This document shows, piece by piece, positions 1-7,627 of a stretch of DNA of 21,378 nucleotides (positions are counted from its first letter, which is position 1; every line of letters begins with the position of its first letter). The notes under the pieces were generated by a model that saw only the letters and a program-made list of their open reading frames with translations, did no database searches and was not told where the DNA came from. The DNA is taken from the IMG/VR virus record IMGVR_UViG_3300043470_001257, positions 1 through 21,378 of that record. One strand, written 5' to 3'. This DNA is from a virus. Made by a program: the position numbers and the translations under genes.

Positions 1-219
1 AGCTTCTTCATTTGTAATTTCTTTAAAATCAACTCTAGATAAGAAATCATCTCCACTTGAGAATTCTAATTCATCTTGACCCATGGCGTAAATAAAAGGC
101 CATGTAATGCTCATCGCAGTTTCTTCAAAGCTTTCAACTTCTTTTTCTGTCATTACGGTAAAACCGTTAATTTCAATGTCATCTAACGTGTCGGTAAATG
201 TTACTAAAAATTTTGCCAT
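1..219 (-). CDS. Partial hypothetical protein, N-terminal 73 codons
   Basis: The minus strand is open from an ATG at 219 to the window edge, so the C-terminus is missing. The visible 73 residues begin MAKFLVTFTDTLDDIEINGF and are acidic, with no Cys cluster or membrane segment. I do not recognise the family. It lies 52 bases downstream of the CCA-adding enzyme gene on the same strand. A weak promoter-like box (TATATTTA, 240-247) sits 20 bases before the start, so it may have its own start of transcription or be read through from upstream. The coding sense is supported by the uninterrupted frame and an A-rich leader like those of neighbouring genes. Confidence 0.7.
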   Translation of the reverse strand, partial: MAKFLVTFTDTLDDIEINGFTVMTEKEVESFEETAMSITWPFIYAMGQDELEFSSGDDFLSRVDFKEITNEEA

Positions 220-239
220 ATTCTTTTTGTTTATACGAA

Positions 240-247
240 TAAATATA
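240..247 (-). promoter_or_regulatory. Weak Bacteroidetes-type -7 box
   Basis: TATATTTA on the minus strand differs from TAnnTTTG in the last base. The TTTG expected 20 bases upstream is replaced by ATTG. It lies 20 bases before the ATG at 219. This is a low-confidence candidate. Confidence 0.3.
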
Positions 248-271
248 CTAATACACTAAACGAAATCAATA

Positions 272-1444
272 TTATTTTAATAATTTTTCAAAGTTAGCTG
301 TTTCCATTTTTTGGATGGCTTTTCCCAACTCAGGACCTGGTTTCAAATCAAATTTTTCCATAGCCTCTGGTCCGCTAACGCTAAGTCTATATTGTTCAAA
401 AGCGTTTAACAATTTTTCTGGTATGTTTTCTTTCTCACCAAATTCTCTAATTTGTTTATCAGAAACACCAGCAGTTTGTTGCATTTTTTTCAACAAGTAT
501 GCGGTATCAACACTCAATTTTAAGAATGAAATTAAAAACACAATCGCTTTTATTTCGTCTGCTGAGTATTTCAATTCATTTAATTTTCTTCTTAACAAAT
601 CAATTTCGTTATCTTTTAATAAACTAGCCAATTCAACAATGTAATTGTCAACTTTACCAGAGTTTCTCATGTATGATTTTTTATTCAATAACATGTTAGG
701 TAACACCCATTTGAATAAGTCATATTTATCTAACATTTCCATGTATTTTTTAAATGACTTAGCTGAGATTAATCCTTTGATAAACTCATCTCTAATACGC
801 TCACCAGAAATACCTTCAAGACTTGCATCTTTTTGTAATGCCATATCTGTTGCTGGGTCTAAATCAGAACCAAATCTACCAGCAAATCTAATCGCTCTTA
901 GAATTCTAAGCCTATCTTCACCAAATCTATCTTCTGGGGCACCAACAGTTCTCACAACACCGTTTTTAAGGTCGTCTACACCACCTACAAGGTCAACTAT
1001 TTCTTTTGTGTCTATATCATAGAACAAAGCGTTGATTGTAAGGTCACGTCTTTTTACATCACCATCTATATTTGTAAATTCAACACTGTCTGGTCTTCTA
1101 CCAGAACCAATATCATTTCGAAACGTAGCTACTTCATATTCTCCTTGGTCAGTGAATACGTTGATAACACCAAAAGCTTTACCAGTTGGTAGGGTTCTGA
1201 AACCAGCATCTTGCATCATTTCTTCTACTTTGTCAGGAACAGCATCTGTAGCTAAATCAAAATCCTTAGGTGTTTTTCCTAATAGGGCATCGCGCACAGC
1301 TCCACCAACCACATATAATTTATATCCGTTTTTGGTGAACACCTTTTGGATTTCAATTATATCTGATGGTATTTGGAAGTCAAATTTAATTCTTTCTTCC
1401 ATTGTAAGTCCTTCTCTAAGTATTTGTTTTATTTGTGTTTTCAT
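272..1444 (-). CDS. cca: CCA-adding enzyme (tRNA nucleotidyltransferase), N-terminally tagged
   Basis: This 390-residue protein should add or repair the 3' CCA of tRNAs. It shows the class II nucleotidyltransferase head: GGAVRD (47-52), catalytic DFD (61-63), RRDLTINAL (132-140) and EDRLRILRA (176-184), with a helical C-terminal body. Length is close to bacterial enzymes. The tRNAs and tmRNA in this window do not encode CCA, so the enzyme has obvious phage substrates. Residues 1-14 (MKTQIKQILREGLT) are an extension ahead of the usual start and match the L-R-E tag of three other proteins here. The start is ambiguous: a promoter box (1449-1456) lies only four bases before ATG 1444, implying a leaderless message, while Met15 (ATG at 1402) follows an AGAAGGA-like sequence. 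Two products, tagged and untagged, are possible. Confidence 0.93.
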   Translation of the reverse strand: MKTQIKQILREGLTMEERIKFDFQIPSDIIEIQKVFTKNGYKLYVVGGAVRDALLGKTPKDFDLATDAVPDKVEEMMQDAGFRTLPTGKAFGVINVFTDQGEYEVATFRNDIGSGRRPDSVEFTNIDGDVKRRDLTINALFYDIDTKEIVDLVGGVDDLKNGVVRTVGAPEDRFGEDRLRILRAIRFAGRFGSDLDPATDMALQKDASLEGISGERIRDEFIKGLISAKSFKKYMEMLDKYDLFKWVLPNMLLNKKSYMRNSGKVDNYIVELASLLKDNEIDLLRRKLNELKYSADEIKAIVFLISFLKLSVDTAYLLKKMQQTAGVSDKQIREFGEKENIPEKLLNAFEQYRLSVSGPEAMEKFDLKPGPELGKAIQKMETANFEKLLK

Positions 1445-1448
1445 TTTG

Positions 1449-1479
1449 CAAAGATACGAATTATTTTATTATAACCAAA
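1449..1479 (-). promoter_or_regulatory. Bacteroidetes-type promoter of the cca gene
   Basis: On the minus strand TTTG (1476-1479), 19 bases, then TATCTTTG (1449-1456) fit the Bacteroidetes consensus. It lies just past the stop of the upstream gene and abuts ATG 1444, so the transcript would begin at or within the first codons. Confidence 0.7.
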
Positions 1480-1481
1480 TT

Positions 1482-3416
1482 TTAATACATTTTTTTCCCT
1501 AAAAGACCTTCGCGATACATTCTAGTTTTTAAATCTCTAACCCATCTATCTCTGTATTTTAATGGTAACATTTTATAAACAACTTTAATACTTATTGATT
1601 TGTCCATCATTTCATCAAAGGTTAACTCATCCCAAATATCACCATATTTTCTTTTTAATTGATGAATATTATGGATTTGGGCTTGGATTTCTAATTTATC
1701 AGCATCGATTGGCATATTATTTTTTCCAACTTTTTTACCTTTAGCTATAAATTTATCAACAGCTCTTTTCACTTTTCTGTTATGAAATGTATCATCCAAC
1801 CAATGTGAAAATTCATGATAAATACTACCTTTTATTTTTTCTTCAGACAAATCTGATTTAAACTGTCTTACGTATTGGTCATCTAAATTATCTAACGCTT
1901 CATCTAAATTATTGTTATTCGCTTTAATAAAATCAATAGCAGCTATAGACACTGTTATACTAATCACCCTAGTGTTTGGGTTATACGTGTTACCTTTATC
2001 TTTAGCGTTAATAAAAATTCTACTAGGATTCTTTTCATTAGCTTCAACACACAATGGGTTTGATAAAATCCTAGTATCAGTAATTGTCGGATAAAACATC
2101 CCGTTTGATAATTTTCTAGTTGTTAATAATTGCTCTAAATCTTCTTTAAAAAAAGTATCATAAATCATATCTACATCATCATCTATGTTAAAGATAGCTT
2201 CAGTTATTAAACTTTCTGTAAGAATGTTTTTTATCGTATTTTTAGATTCATTTAAACCCAGTTGTAATTGATTAGAGTTTGTTTTAACCCTTTTTTGTTT
2301 TGATGGTTTTTCATCAAAATTCATTATTTTCATTGCTGTTGGTAAATCTAAAAATCTTTCAATATAAGCATTTACACCATATTCTTCTTCTTCTTCATCG
2401 TGAATATCCCTATCAGCCATAGTGTAAAGTCTTTGATAACCAGTTTCACCATAATCTGAATAATCATATCTAAGAGGTTTTGTTAATACATGCATGAAAT
2501 ATTCAGAATCAGATGGTTCTGAAAAATCAATAATGATATAACAAATATCATTGGTAGTATTTTTAAACCAATCATCCAAATTTAAAGCATCACCTTTTCT
2601 ATTATAGGTAAAACACCACAAAGAATTACAACCAATTTTTTTAATACTTTCTGGTTCAGAAACTTCAATAATCATAATATCACCCTTTTGGTAAACTACT
2701 TCTAATCCATTAGCATTTTCTTTATCGTCTTTAAGTATTTGGTTTATTTGTTCTCTAGTTAAATCAGTCCCACCTAGAAGACCTTCTTTATCATTTACAA
2801 AATCAATAACATCATCAAGTCTTGTATTGTTTTTAAAAATTTTACCTAAAATTTTATTTCTAGCGTTTTCATTTCTATTTTGTAATTGATTGATATCTGT
2901 ATCAACATATTCTAACTCATCTCTATAACGATTCATTTCATTACCATTTCTTTCTGTTTTAATATCAGATTTCATATTTCTTTTAGCAATAGATGGCCAT
3001 TCATTGAAAATATTGATTATTTTTTCACGCTGAATCAACGCTCTAATTAAATCATTTGTATCTTGAACACCATTGATGTTGAAACCTTTGATGGGGAATA
3101 CATTTTTATTGTATTCTTTTAATTGGTTGTATATTGGTCTTAATTTTTGCAAATCAGGTGTACTCATCACATCATTTTCTGGTTTTTCAGTTTCTTGATG
3201 TTCTGGGTCTAAGTGTTTCATAGCCCATTCACCAGTTCTATGATTATTGGTTAACATCGTATAGTAGATGTCAGTCATTATTTTGGTATATGGGTCACCA
3301 TTGGTGATACGTGTAATTATTTCTCTAACTCTAGGTGATAACTTCCCAGAATTGAAATAAACCTTATCAGCCAATTGTAAGTTTTCTCTAAGTAATTGTT
3401 TAATTAGATTCTTCAT
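1482..3416 (-). CDS. Putative zinc metallopeptidase, 644 aa, with N-terminal and internal L-R-E-type tags
   Basis: I start this at ATG 3416 because the protein then begins MKNLIKQLLRE|N, the tag shared with neighbours. An in-frame ATG at 3440 lies deeper in the upstream gene. The N-terminal half (to ~385) is unrecognised; residues 255-312 contain a W-C-F segment followed by a YIIIDFSEP strand, loosely like a recurrent phage domain. Residues 388-407 form a second tag-like stretch (KNTIKNILTE, then SLITE|A). The C-terminal half has HEFSH (534-538), an HExxH zinc-peptidase motif, in a helix; the third ligand is not clear. It overlaps the upstream gene by 17 bases, so translation is probably coupled. 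The layout suggests two domains split by a protease. Substrate unknown. Confidence 0.8.
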   Translation of the reverse strand: MKNLIKQLLRENLQLADKVYFNSGKLSPRVREIITRITNGDPYTKIMTDIYYTMLTNNHRTGEWAMKHLDPEHQETEKPENDVMSTPDLQKLRPIYNQLKEYNKNVFPIKGFNINGVQDTNDLIRALIQREKIINIFNEWPSIAKRNMKSDIKTERNGNEMNRYRDELEYVDTDINQLQNRNENARNKILGKIFKNNTRLDDVIDFVNDKEGLLGGTDLTREQINQILKDDKENANGLEVVYQKGDIMIIEVSEPESIKKIGCNSLWCFTYNRKGDALNLDDWFKNTTNDICYIIIDFSEPSDSEYFMHVLTKPLRYDYSDYGETGYQRLYTMADRDIHDEEEEEYGVNAYIERFLDLPTAMKIMNFDEKPSKQKRVKTNSNQLQLGLNESKNTIKNILTESLITEAIFNIDDDVDMIYDTFFKEDLEQLLTTRKLSNGMFYPTITDTRILSNPLCVEANEKNPSRIFINAKDKGNTYNPNTRVISITVSIAAIDFIKANNNNLDEALDNLDDQYVRQFKSDLSEEKIKGSIYHEFSHWLDDTFHNRKVKRAVDKFIAKGKKVGKNNMPIDADKLEIQAQIHNIHQLKRKYGDIWDELTFDEMMDKSISIKVVYKMLPLKYRDRWVRDLKTRMYREGLLGKKMY

Positions 3417-4611
3417 CTTTTTTAAAAGGGTTTGTTTCACTTATGTTATTTGCTTCGTAGTATAAATCCCAATCTAAAATAGATTCATTGGTTGTTCTAG
3501 CGTTTATTTTTTGCATTACATCTGACTGGTTATCATCTTTTGCCATAGCGTATAATTTATGAATTTTCTTTAATAACTTATCGGTTACGGTTTTAAAGTT
3601 TTTTTGTTCATAATTGAAGAACTGTTGATAATTATCAAATCGTTTTAAAGTGTCAACATAATCTTTAATTTCTTTTCTAGAAACCGAATCACCTTGTAAT
3701 AACATAGCAACAAAAGGGTCATTTAATCTAGCAGCGGCTTTGTAAGACTCAAATTTACGCTTTTGTATTAATTCATATGTAAGTTTCAATAAAAGACTAA
3801 TTAAATCATCCTCAGATGATGGTATTTTGTATCCAGCATCGTCTAATACCTTAATTATTCTATCTTTATGTTGTTTCAAATCATTTATCAACTCATCTAA
3901 AGAGAATGAATTTATCCTTTTTAGGTTTTGATACGTGTCATCAGTTTCCAAAAAATTTAAAAATTGTTTTTTGGTGATACCTACTTGTTCTATATTTGAT
4001 GCTACTTCTGTTGCTCTAACTAAATTTTCAGCATTAGTAGTAAAATATAAATCATGTATAAATTGGTCCAAAGGTGGTATGTTTGTTCTCATATCGGTAA
4101 AAACACCATATTCACTATTTCTATGTATTTTAGACACTTTCTTTTTATACATATCGTAAGCATGTTTTAACTCATGAGTTAAAGACATTGTTAATTTAAT
4201 CTTTTCTTTAACAAATTCTTCTAATACTTCTTCTACCGTTGTTGTTTTGTTTATTGCAATTTCAATGAATAGATAAACAGAGCCGTCTTTACCTACAGAA
4301 ATATTTCTAAATAATTGAACATCAAACTCGCTTTTATTTCTAAAAGCCATACCATAAACTTTAGGTAAATTGTTGTCATGACGGTTTAATACCTTAGTAT
4401 TTAATTTAAGTTTAACTTTATTAAACACAGCATCACCAACTTTATACTCACCAGTTATTTTAATTTTATTTGGAATATCAGTCATAAGCATATCTGCTGG
4501 TTGTTGGTTTAAATAATCTAAAACTTTATTATAAACTTCAACACCAACATTTGTTATATTGTCTGGCACACCTAATGCCTCTCTAAGTAATTGTTTAATC
4601 GTATCTTTCAT
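3400..4611 (-). CDS. Putative zinc metallopeptidase, 403 aa, N-terminally tagged
   Basis: The protein begins MKDTIKQLLRE|A, the tag found on four proteins in this window, then has an unrecognised N-terminal region. HELKH (146-150) is an HExxH zinc-binding and catalytic motif in a predicted helix; Glu195 or Glu202 (in NAENLVRATE) could be the third ligand, as in gluzincin-type phage peptidases, though I cannot prove it. The rest is helical and Lys/Asp-rich with no membrane segment or signal peptide. It heads a unit with the 644-residue HExxH protein, which starts inside its last codons. The pair plus the CCA enzyme look like co-expressed cargo. Substrate and activity are unknown. Confidence 0.8.
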   Translation of the reverse strand: MKDTIKQLLREALGVPDNITNVGVEVYNKVLDYLNQQPADMLMTDIPNKIKITGEYKVGDAVFNKVKLKLNTKVLNRHDNNLPKVYGMAFRNKSEFDVQLFRNISVGKDGSVYLFIEIAINKTTTVEEVLEEFVKEKIKLTMSLTHELKHAYDMYKKKVSKIHRNSEYGVFTDMRTNIPPLDQFIHDLYFTTNAENLVRATEVASNIEQVGITKKQFLNFLETDDTYQNLKRINSFSLDELINDLKQHKDRIIKVLDDAGYKIPSSEDDLISLLLKLTYELIQKRKFESYKAAARLNDPFVAMLLQGDSVSRKEIKDYVDTLKRFDNYQQFFNYEQKNFKTVTDKLLKKIHKLYAMAKDDNQSDVMQKINARTTNESILDWDLYYEANNISETNPFKKDEESN

Positions 4612-4633
4612 ACCTATAAATATTCAATAAAAT

Positions 4634-4655
4634 AAAAAAGGACCCCGCTGGGCCC
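4634..4655 (-). terminator. Rho-independent terminator after the kinase gene
   Basis: On the minus strand GGGCCC-AGCG-GGGTCC forms a 6-bp stem with one G-U pair and is followed by six T. It lies 10 bases past the kinase stop codon and closes the operon that begins at the 6662 promoter. Confidence 0.88.
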
Positions 4656-4665
4656 TAATTTATTA

Positions 4666-5163
4666 TTACTTCAAAAATTTTCCAAGTCTTAAAACTTTCT
4701 CTTTGAATTCTTCGAAAGTTCCATTGTTTTCAATGATGATATCAGCGCATGTTTTGTCAATATCAAATGATGAAGGGTCTTCCAATGGTAATCTTTCTGA
4801 TGCGTCAACCCAAATGATTATGTCAAATAATCCTTGGCGCATACACTCGTTTATTTCTTCTCTATCACGCATACCTACATAACAATCTGATTGTTCTAGG
4901 ATACCCTTAGCTAACTTGGCTCTGTCGTCTTTGTTATAATCACAAATCAATTGTTTCCATTCAGCTCTGTGGTTTACTCTATCTTCGAAACATTCTTCTG
5001 GTGTTGTATAACCATACTTGTCTTTTAAGGTGTCATACAAGAAAATATTAGCAGCAGCTTGTGATGATGATTTGAACGTAAGACCATAATTATCTCGCCA
5101 TATTTCAGCTAACGTATCTTTCGCGTGGCGAGCGTGACCTATAATAAGCATTTTTTTAAACAT
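4666..5163 (-). CDS. P-loop nucleotide kinase, probable deoxynucleoside monophosphate kinase
   Basis: At 165 residues this fits phage dNMP/adenylate kinase-like proteins. The phosphate-binding loop is GHARHAKDT (9-17), close to the GxxRxGKDT form common in phage kinases, with Ala in place of the usual Gly before Lys15. An MRDREE segment near residue 98 may be the lid or base-contact region, and IIIWVDAS near 116 is the buried strand seen in this fold. It would phosphorylate dNMPs to feed phage DNA synthesis; the specific base is not readable. Its ATG overlaps the upstream stop (TAATG), so translation is coupled. Met5 is an alternative start. A strong terminator follows. Confidence 0.78.
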   Translation of the reverse strand: MFKKMLIIGHARHAKDTLAEIWRDNYGLTFKSSSQAAANIFLYDTLKDKYGYTTPEECFEDRVNHRAEWKQLICDYNKDDRAKLAKGILEQSDCYVGMRDREEINECMRQGLFDIIIWVDASERLPLEDPSSFDIDKTCADIIIENNGTFEEFKEKVLRLGKFLK

Positions 5164-5447
5164 TATTCCTCGTCGTCTATTTCTACTATCACACTAAACT
5201 CTTCACCAGTGATTTTATCACGAACAATATCTTGTTCCATCATTTCATCCCATAATGAATAAACTTTCTCTTCATCATCTTTTTTAAACATGTTTTCCGA
5301 GTTAGATTCAATGTATTCTGTGATTTCCTCATCAGTCATACCTTCTAACTCTGGATAATCATCAACGTTGATTGTGATGTCTTCTCTAATCATGTAACTA
5401 CAATACGATTCTGTAGCACAAACTTTAATTGTCTTGTTTTCTGCCAT
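5163..5447 (-). CDS. Acidic hypothetical protein, 94 aa
   Basis: A strongly acidic protein (about a third Asp/Glu, ending VEIDDEE) with two Cys near the N-terminus and no membrane segment. I do not recognise the family. Its stop codon overlaps the start of the kinase gene, and the SPFH gene ends 55 bases upstream with no terminator between, so all are probably on one message. The tight coupling suggests it is made in proportion to the kinase, but nothing in the sequence shows that it binds it. Confidence 0.75.
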   Translation of the reverse strand: MAENKTIKVCATESYCSYMIREDITINVDDYPELEGMTDEEITEYIESNSENMFKKDDEEKVYSLWDEMMEQDIVRDKITGEEFSVIVEIDDEE

Positions 5448-5502
5448 TTGTTTTTGTTTTTAAATTAGAAGAAACTCTACCTTTCACAGTAGATTTCTTG
5501 TT

Positions 5503-6444
5503 TTAGTTTTTAAGTTGATTTAACACTGCTGTGCTACCCACAACTTGTGGTACCCTTGGTGTGTTAGGGTTGATGTCAATCCATTTTAAGTATTCAACAT
5601 ACAACGGAGTGATTTCTTGTTTTCTAATTCTCATAGCTTCTGCTTGTGCTTTAGCCGCGATAATTGTTTGTTGTGCATCACCATTAGCAATAGCCACTTT
5701 CTTTCTAGCTTCAGCTTCAGCTGTAAGAGCTTTTTGGTCCTCAGCTTGTGCTTGTTGAATCGCTCTAGTTTTAGCTATAATTGTTTCTTGTAAGGATTGT
5801 GGTGGAACAATGTTTGTTCTTAATTGTGACACGGTAAACCATTTAGATAAACGCTTGTTACATTCAGTTTTAATCGCAGCTTCAAATTGTTCACGCTCGT
5901 TAAAGATTTTATCAACCTCCCATTTATTAGCAACGTCATTAATAGCACCAACTATGGCTGTTTGTAACCAACCTTGTTCTACTGATTTAATATCCAAACG
6001 TAAATTCTGGAACATATCACCAACAGCACCAGCTTTTAATGAATAGTTAAAACTTGGGTGAATTGTCGCTGGGAAACCACCTTTGGTTATAACTTGTTGT
6101 TTTTCATATCCAATAGTTTGTTGGAAAACTGGAAACTGATAAAGTTGTTCAGTCCATGTATTGAATACTACCCAACCAGTTTTGTATTCATACTTTGATA
6201 CACCGCGTGCATCACCAGATAAGTTGACTTTGATACCTACGTTACCAGCATCGACCCTATCTAATTTGTAAGGTTGAGTAAAACCTAACGTAAGACCCAA
6301 AACTAATATTAGTATTGGTTTAATTAACCAAACACTATTAAATTCTGTTCCCCAGTTGGTTTGTTTTGTGCTCGATTCTCTTGTGGAAAGAGCGATTACT
6401 ATCGCCATTATTAGCGATAAAACAATAATAATTGTTGAAATCAT
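5503..6444 (-). CDS. SPFH/Band 7 (prohibitin-like) membrane protein
   Basis: This 313-residue protein has an N-terminal membrane segment (about 1-20), a second hydrophobic stretch (about 43-60), then an SPFH domain (about 62-225, starting with VDAGNVGIKVNLSG). A long Ala/Glu/Gln-rich coiled coil follows (about 228-280, AQAEDQKALTAEAEARKKV), and it ends in a short soluble tail. This order is that of prohibitin/HflK-type scaffolds, which assemble as rings on membranes and often control membrane proteases such as FtsH. In a phage it could shield or remodel host membrane proteolysis or lysis; that is inference. It starts 5 bases after a two-helix membrane protein gene and shares its promoter. Confidence 0.9.
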   Translation of the reverse strand: MISTIIIVLSLIMAIVIALSTRESSTKQTNWGTEFNSVWLIKPILILVLGLTLGFTQPYKLDRVDAGNVGIKVNLSGDARGVSKYEYKTGWVVFNTWTEQLYQFPVFQQTIGYEKQQVITKGGFPATIHPSFNYSLKAGAVGDMFQNLRLDIKSVEQGWLQTAIVGAINDVANKWEVDKIFNEREQFEAAIKTECNKRLSKWFTVSQLRTNIVPPQSLQETIIAKTRAIQQAQAEDQKALTAEAEARKKVAIANGDAQQTIIAAKAQAEAMRIRKQEITPLYVEYLKWIDINPNTPRVPQVVGSTAVLNQLKN

Positions 6445-6449
6445 GGTTT

Positions 6450-6644
6450 TTATTTATTTAAATTGTTAATAATATACAAATAAGTCTTTTTAACTAACAA
6501 TACAGTCATTGCTAATACAAAGATTAAGGATAAGAATTGAACAGAACCGTCTGTTGGTCTGCTAATCACATACTCGGAAATGTAATCTAACCCAACCACC
6601 CATAATATCCAAAAAATAACAATAATTAAAGGATTGTTTTTCAT
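6450..6644 (-). CDS. Small two-helix membrane protein, 64 aa
   Basis: I start at ATG 6644 (MKNNPLIIVIFWILW) because the promoter box at 6662-6669 would place the transcript start downstream of the longer in-frame ATG at 6692. The protein has hydrophobic segments at about 5-20 and 36-55, a short polar loop between, and a Lys/Asn-rich tail. No family is recognised. It is the first gene of the SPFH operon, separated from the SPFH start by only 5 bases, so it may be its membrane partner; a holin-like role cannot be excluded by topology alone. Confidence 0.75.
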   Translation of the reverse strand: MKNNPLIIVIFWILWVVGLDYISEYVISRPTDGSVQFLSLIFVLAMTVLLVKKTYLYIINNLNK

Positions 6645-6661
6645 ATTTAAAGATTTTTTTA

Positions 6662-6693
6662 CAAAGATACCGATTTTTTTACTTATGTACAAA
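6662..6693 (-). promoter_or_regulatory. Bacteroidetes-type promoter of the SPFH operon
   Basis: TTTG (6690-6693), exactly 20 bases, then TATCTTTG (6662-6669) on the minus strand. It lies 17 bases before ATG 6644 and directly after a terminator. Confidence 0.8.
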
Positions 6694-6694
6694 T

Positions 6695-6717
6695 AAAAAA
6701 GGGTGAAATTTTCACCC
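6695..6717 (-). terminator. Terminator after the release-factor gene, probably bidirectional
   Basis: GGGTGAAA and TTTCACCC form a near-perfect stem flanked by A and T runs on both sides. It separates the release-factor gene from the SPFH operon promoter. Confidence 0.85.
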
Positions 6718-6729
6718 TTTTTTTTTTTA

Positions 6730-7407
6730 TTACGATAGTAATTGTATTTTACCTCTGTATATGTCTTTTATATTTGCAGTCTTTTCTGTGATATGGTCGA
6801 TTACAACACCATCTTTAACTCTGTAGGTTCTTCGTTTATCACCTCTATCACCCTTCCCGATTTGGTCTCTGCGTTCTTCAACTATGTCTTCAGTGTGACC
6901 AGTTCTATAGAACTCGTTCACACGCTTTTTAAGCTCTTTTAAGGCATCTTCTTTGTTTTTATGTTGGTCTCTTCCATCTCGAACAACTTTGATTCCTGTA
7001 GCGTGATGTGTTACCACAACACATGAATCTGTAGTGTTCTTATGTTGACCACCATTCCCAGTCCCTCTAGTTGTTTCTAAACGATATTCACTTGGATGTA
7101 TCTCTACTTCTTTGTAATCGTTTTCTTGCATAAGTGCTACTGTTATTGAACTAGTGTGGACTCTTCCCTTACGTTCGGTTGGTGGGACTCTTTGCCACCT
7201 GTGGTTACCAATTTCGTTTTCGAAGATTTTTTTGACATTTTTACCAGTTAGTCATATGCTAACATAGCCATCTCTTTCTTCATCGGTTATTCATCCGATG
7301 TTATTAATGTTTGCTGCTTTGGTGTAAATGTCTTTCATTTCACACACCAATAGCTTTGCATCGGTCCCGCCCTCTGCACCACGAATTTCAAGTTTAATCT
7401 TTTCCAT
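6730..7407 (-). CDS. RF1-like peptide release factor, no N-terminal domain, two in-frame TGA codons
   Basis: From ATG 7407 one frame reads as a class I release factor for 225 codons, with TGA at codon 39 (7291-7293) and codon 52 (7252-7254). Before, between and after the TGAs the homology is continuous: IRGAEGGTDA, then the GW position of RF1 (first TGA), then I-x-LTG (second TGA, where RF1 of Bacillus has Phe), HRWQRVPPTERKGRVHTS (69-86), and GGQ (119-121) in GTGNGGQHKNTTDS. PPT (75-77) matches the RF1 PxT stop-recognition motif for UAA/UAG. The usual N-terminal helical domain of ~360-residue RFs is absent. Only codons 93-225 (from ATG 7131) are readable without passing a TGA. Either UGA is read through here, or this is a young pseudogene, or only the GGQ part is made. 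Confidence 0.75.
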
Positions 7408-7446
7408 TGGTTTTTGTGTTTTAATTTAATTATTAGTTTAAATAGA

Positions 7447-7470
7447 AAAACCCATATTGCTATGGGTTTT
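7447..7470 (-). terminator. Terminator at the end of the tRNA transcription unit
   Basis: On the minus strand AAAACCCATA-GCAA-TATGGGTTTT is a perfect 10-bp stem with a GNRA tetraloop followed by T's. It lies between the Leu-shaped tRNA and the release-factor start. Confidence 0.88.
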
Positions 7471-7532
7471 AATTTTTACAGAATAGTCTTTGTTGTATCC
7501 TAAACATTAAATTGCTGAATCTATTCTTCTAG

Positions 7533-7620
7533 TTGCGGAAGTAGGATTCGAACCTACAACACAGTGTTACTGCTCCTCTAGGTTATGAGCCTAGCATGTT
7601 ACCATTTCCACCATTCCGCG
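7533..7620 (-). tRNA. Class II (Leu-shaped) tRNA with CAU anticodon
   Basis: The 88-base cloverleaf has acceptor CGCGGAA/TTCCGCA with a C1-A72 mismatch, a D-arm typical of tRNA-Leu (GGTGGAAATGGTAACAT), a perfect anticodon stem CTAGG/CCTAG with loop CTCATAA (anticodon CAU at 7585-7587), and a long variable arm with stem CAGT/ACTG. The T-arm is GTAGG-TTCGAAT-CCTAC and the discriminator is A73. CCA is not encoded; CT follows. The body resembles tRNA-Leu, but the anticodon reads AUG. An open 1-72 pair is typical of initiators, though the long variable arm is not. It is the last gene before the terminator at 7447. Confidence 0.9.
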
Positions 7621-7627
7621 ATGTATT

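Noticed and set aside
315-1502. Plus-strand reading frames opposite the cca gene
   Set aside because: They overlap a well-supported gene on the other strand, have low-complexity Ser/Leu/Phe composition typical of antisense frames, and lack promoters.
3417-3440. Upstream ATG at 3440 as the start of the 644-residue protein
   Set aside because: It lies further inside the preceding gene and would bury the conserved L-R-E tag behind eight extra residues; the ATG at 3416 starts exactly with the tag.
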